Origin: Saccharopolyspora rosea
Lineage (GTDB): Bacteria; Actinomycetota; Actinomycetes; Mycobacteriales; Pseudonocardiaceae
DNA: 64,000 nt
Assembly (NCBI RefSeq): GCF_025643595.1
Contig: NZ_CP102826.1
Location: forward strand, 1,178,001 to 1,242,000
Direction of reading: 5' to 3'
The position numbers were made by a program, and so were the translations under genes. The first letter of the stretch is position 1. The number at the start of each line of letters is the position of its first letter. This document shows positions 9,172 through 18,456 of the stretch, in pieces. The notes beneath the pieces were generated by a model. That model was not told where the DNA came from. It was given only the letters and a program-made list of their open reading frames with translations, and did no database searches.

Positions 9172-9603
9172 CTAGACCCCGTAGACGCCCTCGGTGACCG
9201 CCTTCGGGATCCCCGGGCTGTGTCCGCGCGTCACGTCCCAGGTCCAGAACTCGACGATGTTGTGGTCCGGGTCGGCCACGTACGCCGACCGGGCGGCGCG
9301 GTCGCCGAACTCGACCTCGTCGACGTGGGCGCCGCGGGAGCGCAGTTCCGCGACCACGGCGTCGTACTCCTCGCCGTCGACCGACAGCGCGTAGTGGACG
9401 TGGACGCCGCCGCGCGCCCGTGCGATGCCCATGTTCGGCTTCCACAGGCCGATCCGGGTTCCGCCCGCGAGCACCCAGACCGCCTCGCGCGGGCTCTCCC
9501 AGCGCTCGATCACCGGGAAACCCAGCACCTCCGCGTAGAAGCGTTCCGCCGCCGCCAGATCGGCGACCTCCAGGACCAGCTCGTTCACGCCTGCCGTCTT
9601 CAT
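9172..9603 (-). CDS. VOC family protein (glyoxalase/bleomycin-resistance/dioxygenase fold)
   Basis: A 143-residue vicinal-oxygen-chelate protein. It has the paired beta-alpha-beta modules, with likely metal ligands His in GGVHVHYAL and Glu near the C-terminus in NIVEFWTWD. ATG 9603 is preceded by AGGTGG; the longer open frame runs through the promoter and is rejected. The gene is divergent from an ArsR-type repressor, and the shared 66-bp gap holds a palindrome with a third half-site, so control by that repressor is likely. Function could be detoxification or drug sequestration; it is not specified by sequence. Confidence 0.82.
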   Translation of the reverse strand: MKTAGVNELVLEVADLAAAERFYAEVLGFPVIERWESPREAVWVLAGGTRIGLWKPNMGIARARGGVHVHYALSVDGEEYDAVVAELRSRGAHVDEVEFGDRAARSAYVADPDHNIVEFWTWDVTRGHSPGIPKAVTEGVYGV

Positions 9604-9616
9604 CGGGCACCACCTA

Positions 9617-9648
9617 TATAGGAGAGTTCCTATAGAAGATGTATAGGA
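9617..9648. promoter_or_regulatory. Probable ArsR-family operator between VOC gene and arsR-like gene
   Basis: TATAGGA (9617-9623) and TCCTATA (9628-9634) form a perfect 7-bp inverted repeat with a 4-nt spacer, and a third TATAGGA half-site follows at 9642-9648. This A/T-rich cluster sits in a GC-rich genome, overlaps the promoter region of both divergent genes, and has the size of ArsR/SmtB operators. Binding by the adjacent regulator is inferred. Confidence 0.7.
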
Positions 9649-9669
9649 GATTAGCGATATAGTTCGCCC

Positions 9670-9957
9670 ATGGGCAAGAGCGACGTGGAGCGTGCGGCGA
9701 GCCTCTTCCGGGCGATGGGGCACCCGATCCGGTTGGGTGTCCTGGAACGGCTGCGCCGGGAAGGTGAGATCTGCGCCTGCGACTTCACCGAGCACTTCGG
9801 CGTCAGCCAGCCGACGATCTCCGGGCACCTGCGCACGCTCCGGGAGGCCGGACTGGTCCGGACCCGCCGCGACGGCACCACCATCTGCTACTCGCTGGCC
9901 CCCGAGGTGATCGACGAGGTCCGCCGGATGGCTGATTCCCTCCGATCCGCCGCGTGA
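9670..9957 (+). CDS. ArsR/SmtB family transcriptional regulator
   Basis: A 95-residue winged-helix repressor (FGVSQPTISGHLRTLREAGL recognition region). Residues 33-39 read EICACDF: a Cys-x-Cys-Asp at 35/37 in the same helix as the arsenic-binding ELCVCDL of ArsR, so thiolate sensing of As(III) or another soft metal is possible, though many non-metal members keep part of this motif. TATAGT at 9658-9663 ends 6 nt before the ATG with no ribosome-binding site, so the mRNA is probably leaderless. It probably represses itself and the divergent VOC gene. Confidence 0.85.
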   Translation: MGKSDVERAASLFRAMGHPIRLGVLERLRREGEICACDFTEHFGVSQPTISGHLRTLREAGLVRTRRDGTTICYSLAPEVIDEVRRMADSLRSAA

Positions 9958-10099
9958 ACGATTCCCCTGCGCCGCCGGTCGGCGGTGCGCCGTCCACCGC
10001 CGGCCGCGCGGGCGGTGCGAATTCCGCGAATGTGATGTAGCGCACCCTGTTGCATTCGTCCGCTGCGGGGGAATGATTGGGGTACCAAAGGTTTGTCTT

Positions 10100-10117
10100 C
10101 CGAGTAAACCGACTCGG
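10100..10117 (+). promoter_or_regulatory. Short inverted repeat upstream of mmsA
   Basis: CCGAGT (10100-10105) and ACTCGG (10112-10117) flank AAACCG, 13 bp before the mmsA ATG. It may be an operator or a 5'UTR hairpin; nothing in the sequence decides between these. Confidence 0.3.
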
Positions 10118-10130
10118 CGAGAGGTGCGGT

Positions 10131-11630
<1,500 letters not shown>

Positions 11631-11700
11631 CCCGGCGACGCCGGCGGGCCGCGGGCGATCCCCGCGGTCCGCGGCGACGCCGCGTCCGAAGGGAGCCGAC

Positions 11701-12867
11701 GTGTCCGTCACCGCGGTACCCGCGTCCCCGTTCGAACTCACCGGGGACCAGCGCGCTTTCCAGGAGGCCGCCCGGGAGTTCGCCACCGAGCAGCTCGCCC
11801 CGCACGCCGTCGAATGGGACCAGGACAAGCACTTCCCGGTCGAGGTGATCCGCGCGGCCGGACAGCTCGGCATCGGCGGTGTCTACGTGGACGAGGCGGT
11901 CGGCGGCAGCGGGCTGAGCCGGTTCGACTCGGTGCTGATCTTCGAAGCGCTGGCGACCGGTGATCCGTCGATCGCCGCCTACATCTCCATCCACAACATG
12001 TGCGCCGGGATGATCGACCGGTTCGGCACGGCCGAACAGCGGGCCCGGTGGCTGCCCGGGTTGTGCTCGGCGGAACGGCTCGCCAGCTACTGCCTCACCG
12101 AGCCCGGCGCGGGGTCGGACGCGGCCGCGTTGCAGACCAGGGCCGTTCGCGAGGGCGACGAGTACGTGCTGCACGGCGTCAAGCAGTTCATCTCCGGCAG
12201 CGGTGCCGCCGACGTCTACGTCGTGATGGCGCGCACCGGCGGGGCCGGCGCGAAGGGCATCTCCACGTTCGTCGTGGAGGCGGGCGCTGCCGGGCTCTCC
12301 TTCGGCGCCAACGAGAAGAAGATGGGCTGGAACGCCCAGCCCACCCGACAGGTGATCTTCGACGGGGTCCGGGTCCCGGCCGACCAGCGGCTCGGAGCGG
12401 AGGGCGACGGGTTCAAGATCGCGATGACCGGGTTGGACGGGGGTCGGCTCAGCATCGCCGCCTGCTCGCTCGGCGGGGCGCAGGCCGCGCTCGACAAGAG
12501 CCTCGCCTACGTGCGGGAACGCAGCGCGTTCGGCAGCAAGATCGGTGAGTTCCAGGCGTTGCAGTTCAAGCTCGCCGACATGGCCACCGAACTGGAGGCC
12601 GCCCGGCTGCTGCTGTGGCGGGCGGCGCACGCGCTGGACGCGCGGGACCCGGCGGCGACCCGGCTGTGCGCGATGGCCAAGCGGCTGGCCACCGACGTCG
12701 GGTTCGCGGTGGCCAACGAGGCCCTTCAGATCCACGGTGGATACGGATACCTTGCCGAGTACGGCCTGGAGAAGATCGTCCGCGACCTGCGGGTCCACCA
12801 GATCCTCGAAGGCACCAACGAAATCATGCGACTGATCATCTCCCGCGGCCTGCTCGGCCAGGCGTGA
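11701..12867 (+). CDS. Acyl-CoA dehydrogenase, probably isobutyryl-CoA dehydrogenase
   Basis: A 388-residue FAD-dependent acyl-CoA dehydrogenase. It has SYCLTEPGAGSDAAAL (flavin-binding), RSAFGSKIGEFQALQFKLAD, and the C-terminal GGYGYLAEYGLEKIVRDLR and ILEGTNEIMRLIISR typical of short/branched-chain members, including the catalytic-base region. GTG 11701 follows GAAGGGAG. Placement between mmsA and the 3-hydroxyisobutyryl-CoA hydrolase indicates oxidation of isobutyryl-CoA to methacrylyl-CoA in valine breakdown; the substrate is inferred from context. Confidence 0.9.
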   Translation: MSVTAVPASPFELTGDQRAFQEAAREFATEQLAPHAVEWDQDKHFPVEVIRAAGQLGIGGVYVDEAVGGSGLSRFDSVLIFEALATGDPSIAAYISIHNMCAGMIDRFGTAEQRARWLPGLCSAERLASYCLTEPGAGSDAAALQTRAVREGDEYVLHGVKQFISGSGAADVYVVMARTGGAGAKGISTFVVEAGAAGLSFGANEKKMGWNAQPTRQVIFDGVRVPADQRLGAEGDGFKIAMTGLDGGRLSIAACSLGGAQAALDKSLAYVRERSAFGSKIGEFQALQFKLADMATELEAARLLLWRAAHALDARDPAATRLCAMAKRLATDVGFAVANEALQIHGGYGYLAEYGLEKIVRDLRVHQILEGTNEIMRLIISRGLLGQA

Positions 12868-12896
12868 GCCGCGGGAGGTCCAAGACGGGAGGCGTC

Positions 12897-13931
12897 GTGG
12901 CAGAGCCCGAGATCCTGCTCCGCGAGCAGGGCGCACTCGGACGGATCACCCTCAACCGGCCCAAGGCGTTGAACTCGTTGACGCTGGGTATGGTGCGGAC
13001 CATGGCGGAGGCGTTGCACCGCTGGCGCGACGCCGACCACGTCCGCGCCGTGCTGATCGACGGGGCGGGGGAGCGCGGACTGTGCGCGGGCGGCGACGTC
13101 CGCGCCCTGCACGACGCCGTCAAGGCCGGTGACGAGTCGCTGCCCGCGACGTTCTGGGCCGAGGAGTACCGGCTCAACGCCGCGCTGGCGGCCTACCCCA
13201 AGCCGGTCGTCGGGTTGATGGACGGCATCTGCATGGGCGGTGGGGTCGGCATCACCGCGCACGGTTCGCACCGGGTGGTCACCGAGCGCTCCAAGATCGG
13301 GATGCCCGAGGTCGGCATCGGCTTCGTCCCCGACGTCGGCGGGACCTACCTGCTGTCGCGGGCGCCGGGCGAGCTGGGCACGCACCTGGCGCTCACCGGC
13401 GCGCCGGTCACCGGGGCCGACGCGGTGCTGTGCGGGCTCGCCGACCACCACGTGGACAGCGGCAACCTGGCCGCGCTGATCGACTCGCTCGCCGGGGGTG
13501 ACGTCGACGAGGCGCTGCGCAAGTTCGCCGAGCAGCCGCCGACCGCGGAGCTCGCCGCGCACCGGGAGTGGATCGACGCCGCGTACGCCGCGCCGACCGT
13601 CGAGGAGATCCTGCGGCGCCTGCGGGAACGCCCGGAGGAGGCCGCGCACGCCGCCGCGGCGACGATCGAGCAGAAGTCGCCGACCTCGCTGAAGGTGACG
13701 CTGCGCTCGCTGCGCACCGGCTTCACCTCCCTCGAACAGGCCCTGGAGCAGGAGTTCCGGGTGTCCATGGCCTCCATCCGCATCGGCGACTTCGTGGAGG
13801 GCGTGCGGGCGACCCTGGTGGACAAGGACCGCAACCCCCGCTGGTCCCCGGCGACCCTGCCGGAGGTCGACGACGCGAAGGTGGCGGCGTTCTTCGAGCC
13901 GGCCGGGGAGGAGCTGGACCTGTCCAGCTGA
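12897..13931 (+). CDS. 3-hydroxyisobutyryl-CoA hydrolase (enoyl-CoA hydratase/isomerase family)
   Basis: A 344-residue crotonase-fold thioesterase that releases 3-hydroxyisobutyrate from its CoA ester. The oxyanion-hole segment GLCAGGDVRALHD, the GICMGGGVGI loop and the catalytic region GMPEVGIGFVPDVGGTYLLS match the HIBCH subgroup, which is longer (~345) than plain hydratases (~260). GTG 12897 follows GGGAGG. It is cotranscribed with the dehydrogenase 29 bp upstream and mmsB 55 bp downstream, completing the valine route. Confidence 0.9.
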   Translation: MAEPEILLREQGALGRITLNRPKALNSLTLGMVRTMAEALHRWRDADHVRAVLIDGAGERGLCAGGDVRALHDAVKAGDESLPATFWAEEYRLNAALAAYPKPVVGLMDGICMGGGVGITAHGSHRVVTERSKIGMPEVGIGFVPDVGGTYLLSRAPGELGTHLALTGAPVTGADAVLCGLADHHVDSGNLAALIDSLAGGDVDEALRKFAEQPPTAELAAHREWIDAAYAAPTVEEILRRLRERPEEAAHAAAATIEQKSPTSLKVTLRSLRTGFTSLEQALEQEFRVSMASIRIGDFVEGVRATLVDKDRNPRWSPATLPEVDDAKVAAFFEPAGEELDLSS

Positions 13932-13986
13932 TCCCCCGGTGACCGGTCTTGCTCGGTGAACCCAGTCGGCGCAGAAGGGAATGACA

Positions 13987-14874
13987 ATGGCTGTCATCGG
14001 ATTCATCGGACTCGGCCACATGGGCGGTCCGATGTCGGCGAACCTGGTCAAGGCCGGTCACACCGTCCAGGGCTTCGACCTGGTGCCGGCGGCCCTGGAG
14101 GTCGCCGAGCGGCACGGGGTCGCGGTGGCGGAGTCGGCGGTCGGGGCGGTCACCGGCGCCGACGCGGTGATCACCATGCTGCCCAGCGGCAAGCACGTGC
14201 TCGGCTGCTACGACGAGATCCTCCCGGCGGTGGCGCCGGGCACCCTGCTCATCGACTCGTCCACAGTGGACGTCGCGGATGCGCGGCGAGCGCACGAGCT
14301 GGCCGCCGAGGCCGGTCTCCCGGCCGTCGACGCCCCGGTCTCCGGCGGCACCGCCGGGGCCGAGGCGGGCACCCTCACGTTCATGGTCGGCGGCCCCGAG
14401 GAGGCGTTCCGCCGGGCCGAGCCGGTGCTGGAACCGATGGCCCGCAAGGTGATCCACTGCGGCGGCCCCGGCAACGGCCAGGTCACCAAGATGTGCAACA
14501 ACCTCATCCTCGGGGCGTCGATGATCGCGGTGAGCGAGGCGTTCGTGCTCGGCGAACGGCTCGGCCTGCCGCACGAGGCGCTCTACGACGTGGCGTCGAT
14601 CTCCACCGGCCAGTGCTGGGCGCTCACCACCAACTGCCCGGTCCCCGACCTGGTGGAGACCAGCCGCGCCAACCACGACTACGAGCCGGGCTTCGCCGCC
14701 GCGCTCATGCTCAAGGACCTCAAGCTGGCCGCTTCGGCGGCCGAGCAGAGCGGCACGGACGCGGCGATCGGTCGCCTCGCCACCGAGCTCTACCAGCGCT
14801 TCAACGACGAGGGCGGCGGGGGCTACGACTTCGGCGCCATCATCAACTCCATCCGCGCGCACTCCGGCGAGTAG
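13987..14874 (+). CDS. mmsB: 3-hydroxyisobutyrate dehydrogenase
   Basis: NAD-dependent beta-hydroxyacid dehydrogenase making methylmalonate semialdehyde, the substrate of MmsA. The Rossmann loop GFIGLGHMGGPMSANLVKAG opens the protein; DAPVSGGTAGAEAGTLTFMVGG and the catalytic Lys in GNGQVTKMCNNLI follow. Two in-frame ATGs exist, 13981 and 13987. The ribosome-binding sequence GAAGGGA ends directly at 13981 but lies 6-7 nt before 13987, so I choose 13987 (295 aa). Last gene of the valine operon. Confidence 0.94.
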   Translation: MAVIGFIGLGHMGGPMSANLVKAGHTVQGFDLVPAALEVAERHGVAVAESAVGAVTGADAVITMLPSGKHVLGCYDEILPAVAPGTLLIDSSTVDVADARRAHELAAEAGLPAVDAPVSGGTAGAEAGTLTFMVGGPEEAFRRAEPVLEPMARKVIHCGGPGNGQVTKMCNNLILGASMIAVSEAFVLGERLGLPHEALYDVASISTGQCWALTTNCPVPDLVETSRANHDYEPGFAAALMLKDLKLAASAAEQSGTDAAIGRLATELYQRFNDEGGGGYDFGAIINSIRAHSGE

Positions 14875-14983
14875 CGCGGAAACCGCCGGGGCGGCAGGTG
14901 GTCGACCGGTTGCTCGGAGTAGTCGCGGAGCGGGGGTCAGGTCCGCGCACGGGGTCGGCGCGGCGCGCGTACCCTGACGCTCT

Positions 14984-15217
14984 GTGTTGGAGTGGCTGGT
15001 CGCGTGGTGGGACGGCGTCGAGCTGTGGCTCGTGCAGCTCCCGTACCCGGTGCAGGTGATCCTGGTGATGGCGGTGCTGCTGCCGCTGTCCTGGGGACTG
15101 GCCCGGGTCATCGACCGGGGCGTGGACGGTCTGGGCGCGAAGCTGACCCGCGTCCGGGACGCCGAGCCCCCGGTCGGCCGCCGGGACGGCGAGGACCGGA
15201 AGGGGACTGCGGCGTGA
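14984..15217 (+). CDS. Small membrane protein, unknown function
   Basis: A 77-residue protein with one hydrophobic helix (VQVILVMAVLLPLSWGLA) near residues 22-40 and a charged C-terminal tail (RRDGEDRKG). I do not recognise a family. GTG 14984 has TACCCT at 14970-14975, 8 nt upstream. Its stop overlaps the GTG start of the secreted ribonuclease (GTGA), so the two are translationally coupled; it could assist that protein's handling, but this is only context. Confidence 0.65.
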   Translation: MLEWLVAWWDGVELWLVQLPYPVQVILVMAVLLPLSWGLARVIDRGVDGLGAKLTRVRDAEPPVGRRDGEDRKGTAA

Positions 15218-15633
15218 GCTCGCGCAAGCGCATCACGGTCGCGCTGGTCGGGCTGATCGCCCTGGTCGTGGTCGGCTGGTTCGTCCGCGACTACGCCGAC
15301 GGCGGCGCCCGGCCGCAGTCCGCGGTGCCGGGGGCGGCCGAGTCCGGCCTGCCGGTGCGCGCCCTGTCCACGTTGCCGCCCGAGGCGGGGCGGACGTGGC
15401 AGTTGATCGTGCGCGGCGGTCCGTTCCCGTACCCGTCCCGGGACGGCACGACGTTCGGCAACCGGGAGCACCGGCTGCCGAACGAGCCGCGCGGCTACTA
15501 CCACGAGTACACGGTCCCCACCCCCGGCTCGCACGACCGCGGGCCGCGGCGGCTGGTCACCGGACAGCGGTCCGAGCTGTACTACACCGGCGATCATTAC
15601 GAGTCGTTCGTGGTTGTCGATCCCCACGGTTGA
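15214..15633 (+). CDS. Secreted guanyl-specific ribonuclease, RNase Sa/barnase superfamily
   Basis: A 139-residue extracellular RNase. Residues 1-30 form a signal peptide or anchor (basic start, then ITVALVGLIALVVVGW). The mature part closely resembles Streptomyces RNase Sa: LSTLPPEAGRTWQLI, FGNREHRLPN, YYHEYTVPTPG, RRLVTG, YYTGDHY. The catalytic set of RNase Sa is intact: Glu98, Arg109, Arg113 and His128 correspond to Glu54, Arg65, Arg69 and His85. The disulfide cysteines of RNase Sa are absent. GTG 15214 overlaps the preceding stop. A barstar-like inhibitor follows 47 bp later. Confidence 0.92.
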   Translation: MSSRKRITVALVGLIALVVVGWFVRDYADGGARPQSAVPGAAESGLPVRALSTLPPEAGRTWQLIVRGGPFPYPSRDGTTFGNREHRLPNEPRGYYHEYTVPTPGSHDRGPRRLVTGQRSELYYTGDHYESFVVVDPHG

Positions 15634-15680
15634 GTGCGATGTTTGCGACGAAGTGGCCTCTCAGGAGGAAGGAGCCCGCG

Positions 15681-16049
15681 GTGGGCGAAGCGGAACAGCT
15701 CTCCGCCGGAGTCACCGCTCGCCAGGCCGTCGAGGACGCCGAGCGGCGCGGTGCCGTCCCGCACCTGCTGGACGGCGCGGACCTGCTGAGCAAGCGGACG
15801 GTGCTGGACGGCATCGCCGCGGTGTTGAACTTCCCGGAGTGGGCGGGCCGCAACCTGGACGCCCTCTACGACTGCCTCACCGACCTGACCTGGCTGCCGG
15901 AGGGCGAGCACGTGCTGGTCTGGTCCGGTCACCGGGCACTGGCCGAGCACGACCCGAAGGCGTACCGGGGCATCAACGCCGTTCTGCAGGACGCGTCCGA
16001 GAACTCCCTGTGCGGCCGCACCTTCACGGCGGTCCTGCCCCGGGACTGA
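15681..16049 (+). CDS. Barstar family ribonuclease inhibitor
   Basis: A 122-residue cytoplasmic inhibitor that should protect the cell from the adjacent RNase. FPEWAGRNLDALYDCLTDL matches the inhibitory helix of barstar, and both interface aspartates (Asp60 and Asp64, equivalent to barstar Asp35 and Asp39) are present. The frame is open from ATG 15639, but GTG 15681 has a far better ribosome-binding site, AGGAGGAAGGAG at 15663-15674, and is chosen. An N-terminal extension of ~25 residues precedes the barstar fold. Confidence 0.9.
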   Translation: MGEAEQLSAGVTARQAVEDAERRGAVPHLLDGADLLSKRTVLDGIAAVLNFPEWAGRNLDALYDCLTDLTWLPEGEHVLVWSGHRALAEHDPKAYRGINAVLQDASENSLCGRTFTAVLPRD

Positions 16050-16102
16050 CGTGATCGCCCGTTCGTGATCACGGCACGCTCGCAGGAGCCATCGGTCCCC
16101 TG

Positions 16103-16773
16103 AAGTTGCTGCTGGGCTTTCGCACCCCGCAAGCGTTACGCGAGATCGGCCGCAGCCGGCTGGTGTCCTGGATGCAAATTCACAACATCGCCCAGGCCAG
16201 CAAGGTGGCCGACGCGGCTCTGGCCGCCGCCGAATCCCAGCACACGAGTCTGGTGGGCGAAGAGTGCGCGGCCGAGATCGTCAAATCCGGCAGATCCTGG
16301 AGCTCAACGATGAACTCGACGAGCTGGACCGGCTCATCGAGCAGGAATTCCGCCAGCACCACCAGCATGCCCGGATTCGGGCAGCGCCTGGGAGCCGAGT
16401 TCATCGCCGCGACCGGAGGTGATGTCGCCGCGTTGGGCAGCGCTGACCGGCTGGCGGCTTTCGCCGGGCTAGCGCCAGCACCGCGGGATTCAGGCGGATC
16501 AGCGGCAATCTCCGCCGTCCGCAGCGGTTCAACCGACGCCTGCTGAGGGCCTGCTTCATGGCCGCGCAGATCAGCATCCAGTGCTGCCCCGAATCGAAGC
16601 GGTAATACGAGCAGAAACGGGCGGAAGGAAAGAAGCACACCCAGGCCGTGCTGTGCCTAGCCCGGCGGCGGATGAACCTGCTATGGGCAATGCTGCGTGA
16701 CCATCAGCCCTTCCGGCCGGAACCACCGGATGCCGCGACACCGGTCGAGCTGGCCGATCTGGCCGCGGCGTGA
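16103..16773 (+). pseudogene. Decayed IS110-family transposase, C-terminal remnant
   Basis: Joining frames gives the C-terminal half of an IS110/IS1111-type transposase: LGAEFIAATGGDVAALGSAD, RLAAFAGLAPAPRDSG, RISGNLRRPQRFNRRLLRA and HTQAVLCLARRRMNLLWAML. The N-terminal DEDD/RuvC-like domain is missing. The coding frame shifts near 16285, again near 16375 and again near 16490, and a TAA replaces a Tyr codon at 16603-16605, so the gene is dead. No IS ends were identified. It marks a former insertion just after the barstar gene and before an accessory regulator/SDR block. Confidence 0.88.
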
Positions 16774-16802
16774 CCCGATATCAGCCAGTCCAACTGTGTT
16801 CA

Positions 16803-17648
16803 TCACTGTGCGGAGCGCGTGTCCAGTTGCTGGAGCCCGATCGTGCGCAGCAGTGCCAGCCGTCCGGCAGCGTCGTCGTCGGGTGGGGTGAACATGACGA
16901 CGCGGGCGTCGCTGTTTGGCACGGTGAAGACATCGCAGTCAAGCGTGATCTGGCCGATCTGCGCGTGATGAATGGTCTTGGTGTCACTGACGTGTGCGCC
17001 GACTTTGCGTGACGCCCAGAGCTGGGCGAAGCGGTCGCTGGCGGCGTGCAGGTCGCGGATCAGCGAGGTGATGGCCTTGTCGGTGGGGAAGCGTGCCGTT
17101 GCCGCTTGCAGATCGGCGACCACCGCTCGTTCGAAGCGATCGCTGGCCGTGGCGGTGTGCTCGATTGTGCCACTCCGGCCTGTGAAATGGAGCCAGAGCA
17201 CGTTGCGGTCCCGTTCGGGGAGGGCGGACGGGTCGCCGAGCAGTGCAGCAAAGAGCGGGGTCCACGCCCGCAGGGTCCAGGCGAGATCGTAGACGCCGAT
17301 GGCCTCGTCTGGCCGCCGGTCGAGCAGCCGCAGCACGCTGTCGGTGAGCGCGGCCGAGCTTACGACCCTTTCGGGCGCGCGCAGCCCAGCAAGCCAGAAC
17401 AGGTGCTTGCGCTCGTCGTTGTTCAAACGCAGCGCGCGAGCCAACGACGCTACGACTTGCGGCGATGGCGTTGCCCGGCCTTGTTCGAGACGGACGAGGT
17501 AGTCGACGGAGATCCCGGTCAGCCGCGCGAGCTCCTCACGACGCAGCCCACTCACCCTCCGGGGGCTGTCGTGTGGGATCCCAACCTCGGCCGGGAGCAC
17601 CCGGTTGCGCCACGCGCGCAACGTCGCGGCGAGATCGGTAGTCGTCAC
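16803..17648 (-). CDS. XRE family regulator with MmyB-like ligand-binding domain
   Basis: A 281-residue regulator. Residues ~35-85 are an XRE helix-turn-helix (RREELARLTGISVDYLVRLE), and the rest is the MmyB-type PAS-like domain (LDRRPDEAIGVYDLAWTLRAWTP... ending near FTPPDDDAAGRLALL). This subfamily is very often encoded divergently from a short-chain dehydrogenase, as here, and is thought to control it. GTG 17648 is chosen as the start (TTTDLAATLRAWRNRVLP); CACAAT lies 6 nt upstream. The longer open frame covers the divergent gene and is rejected. Confidence 0.88.
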   Translation of the reverse strand: MTTTDLAATLRAWRNRVLPAEVGIPHDSPRRVSGLRREELARLTGISVDYLVRLEQGRATPSPQVVASLARALRLNNDERKHLFWLAGLRAPERVVSSAALTDSVLRLLDRRPDEAIGVYDLAWTLRAWTPLFAALLGDPSALPERDRNVLWLHFTGRSGTIEHTATASDRFERAVVADLQAATARFPTDKAITSLIRDLHAASDRFAQLWASRKVGAHVSDTKTIHHAQIGQITLDCDVFTVPNSDARVVMFTPPDDDAAGRLALLRTIGLQQLDTRSAQ

Positions 17649-17751
17649 CGCGCCATTGTGGACCGGCCGGGACGCTCGGTGGGTGGTACAGATTTTCCTA
17701 CCGAAAGTCGTGGCCTGGTTGCCGCCGCCGCGAAGGTGGATGGTCCGGGAT
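17649..17751. promoter_or_regulatory. Divergent promoter region of the MmyB-type regulator and SDR
   Basis: A 103-bp gap between two divergent starts. For the regulator, CACAAT (minus strand, 17655-17660) lies 6 nt before its GTG. For the SDR, GAAGG at 17732-17736 could serve a start at 17740. The A/T-rich stretch ACAGATTTTCCTACCGAAAG at about 17687-17706 is the probable operator region; I see no clean palindrome. Confidence 0.45.
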
Positions 17752-18456
17752 ATGACAACGACATTGGTGACCGGTGCGACGCGCGGCATCGGCCGGGAGG
17801 TGGTCGCGCAACTCGTTGCGGCAGGCCACGAGGTGCTGCTCGGAGCGCGCGACCGCGCAGCCGGAGACCGAGCCGCCGCCGCGATCGGCGCAGAGGTGGT
17901 GGAACTCGACGTCACCGACGACGCCTCCGTCGCGCGCGCGGCCCAGATGGTGCGCCGCCGAGGCGGCCTGGACGTACTGGTCAACAACGCTGGTGTTCCG
18001 GGGCATGCGTGTGATGCGACCGAGATCGACGCAGCGACGATCCGTGCCGTGTTCGAGACCAACGTCTTTGGTGTCGTCCGCACAATGCATGCGTTCGCTG
18101 GGCTGCTGCGCGCGAGTGCGCAGCCGGTCGTGGTGAACGTCAGCAGCGGGTTGGGGTCGATTGCGGCGGCCGTCGATCCAGACGCGCATGTGGACACGGT
18201 GCCGGTATGGGTTCCTGCGTTGCACTACGGCGCGTCGAAGGCGGCGCTGAACATGCTCACCGTCCAGTACGCGCGGGCGTGTCCTTGGATGCGGATCAAC
18301 GCCGTCGATCCGGGCTTTACCGCGACCGACTTCAACGACCACCGCGGCACCCGGTCGGTGGCCGACGCGGCCCGCGTCGTCGTAGACCTGGCCACGATTG
18401 GTTTCGACGGACCCACCGCGACCTTCACCGGCGACCACGGGACGGTGCCGTGGTGA
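17752..18456 (+). CDS. Short-chain dehydrogenase/reductase (SDR)
   Basis: A 234-residue NAD(P)-dependent classical SDR. The cofactor loop is TGATRGIGREV, NNAG follows at about residue 83, the catalytic Ser is in NVSSGLGS and the catalytic Tyr/Lys in YGASKAALN. Start is ambiguous: ATG 17752 gives MTTTLVTGATRG, while ATG 17740, 4 residues earlier, has the better ribosome-binding site (GAAGG). Divergent from the MmyB-type regulator and overlapped by the next gene (GTGA), so it is the first gene of a two-gene unit. Substrate unknown. Confidence 0.88.
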   Translation: MTTTLVTGATRGIGREVVAQLVAAGHEVLLGARDRAAGDRAAAAIGAEVVELDVTDDASVARAAQMVRRRGGLDVLVNNAGVPGHACDATEIDAATIRAVFETNVFGVVRTMHAFAGLLRASAQPVVVNVSSGLGSIAAAVDPDAHVDTVPVWVPALHYGASKAALNMLTVQYARACPWMRINAVDPGFTATDFNDHRGTRSVADAARVVVDLATIGFDGPTATFTGDHGTVPW

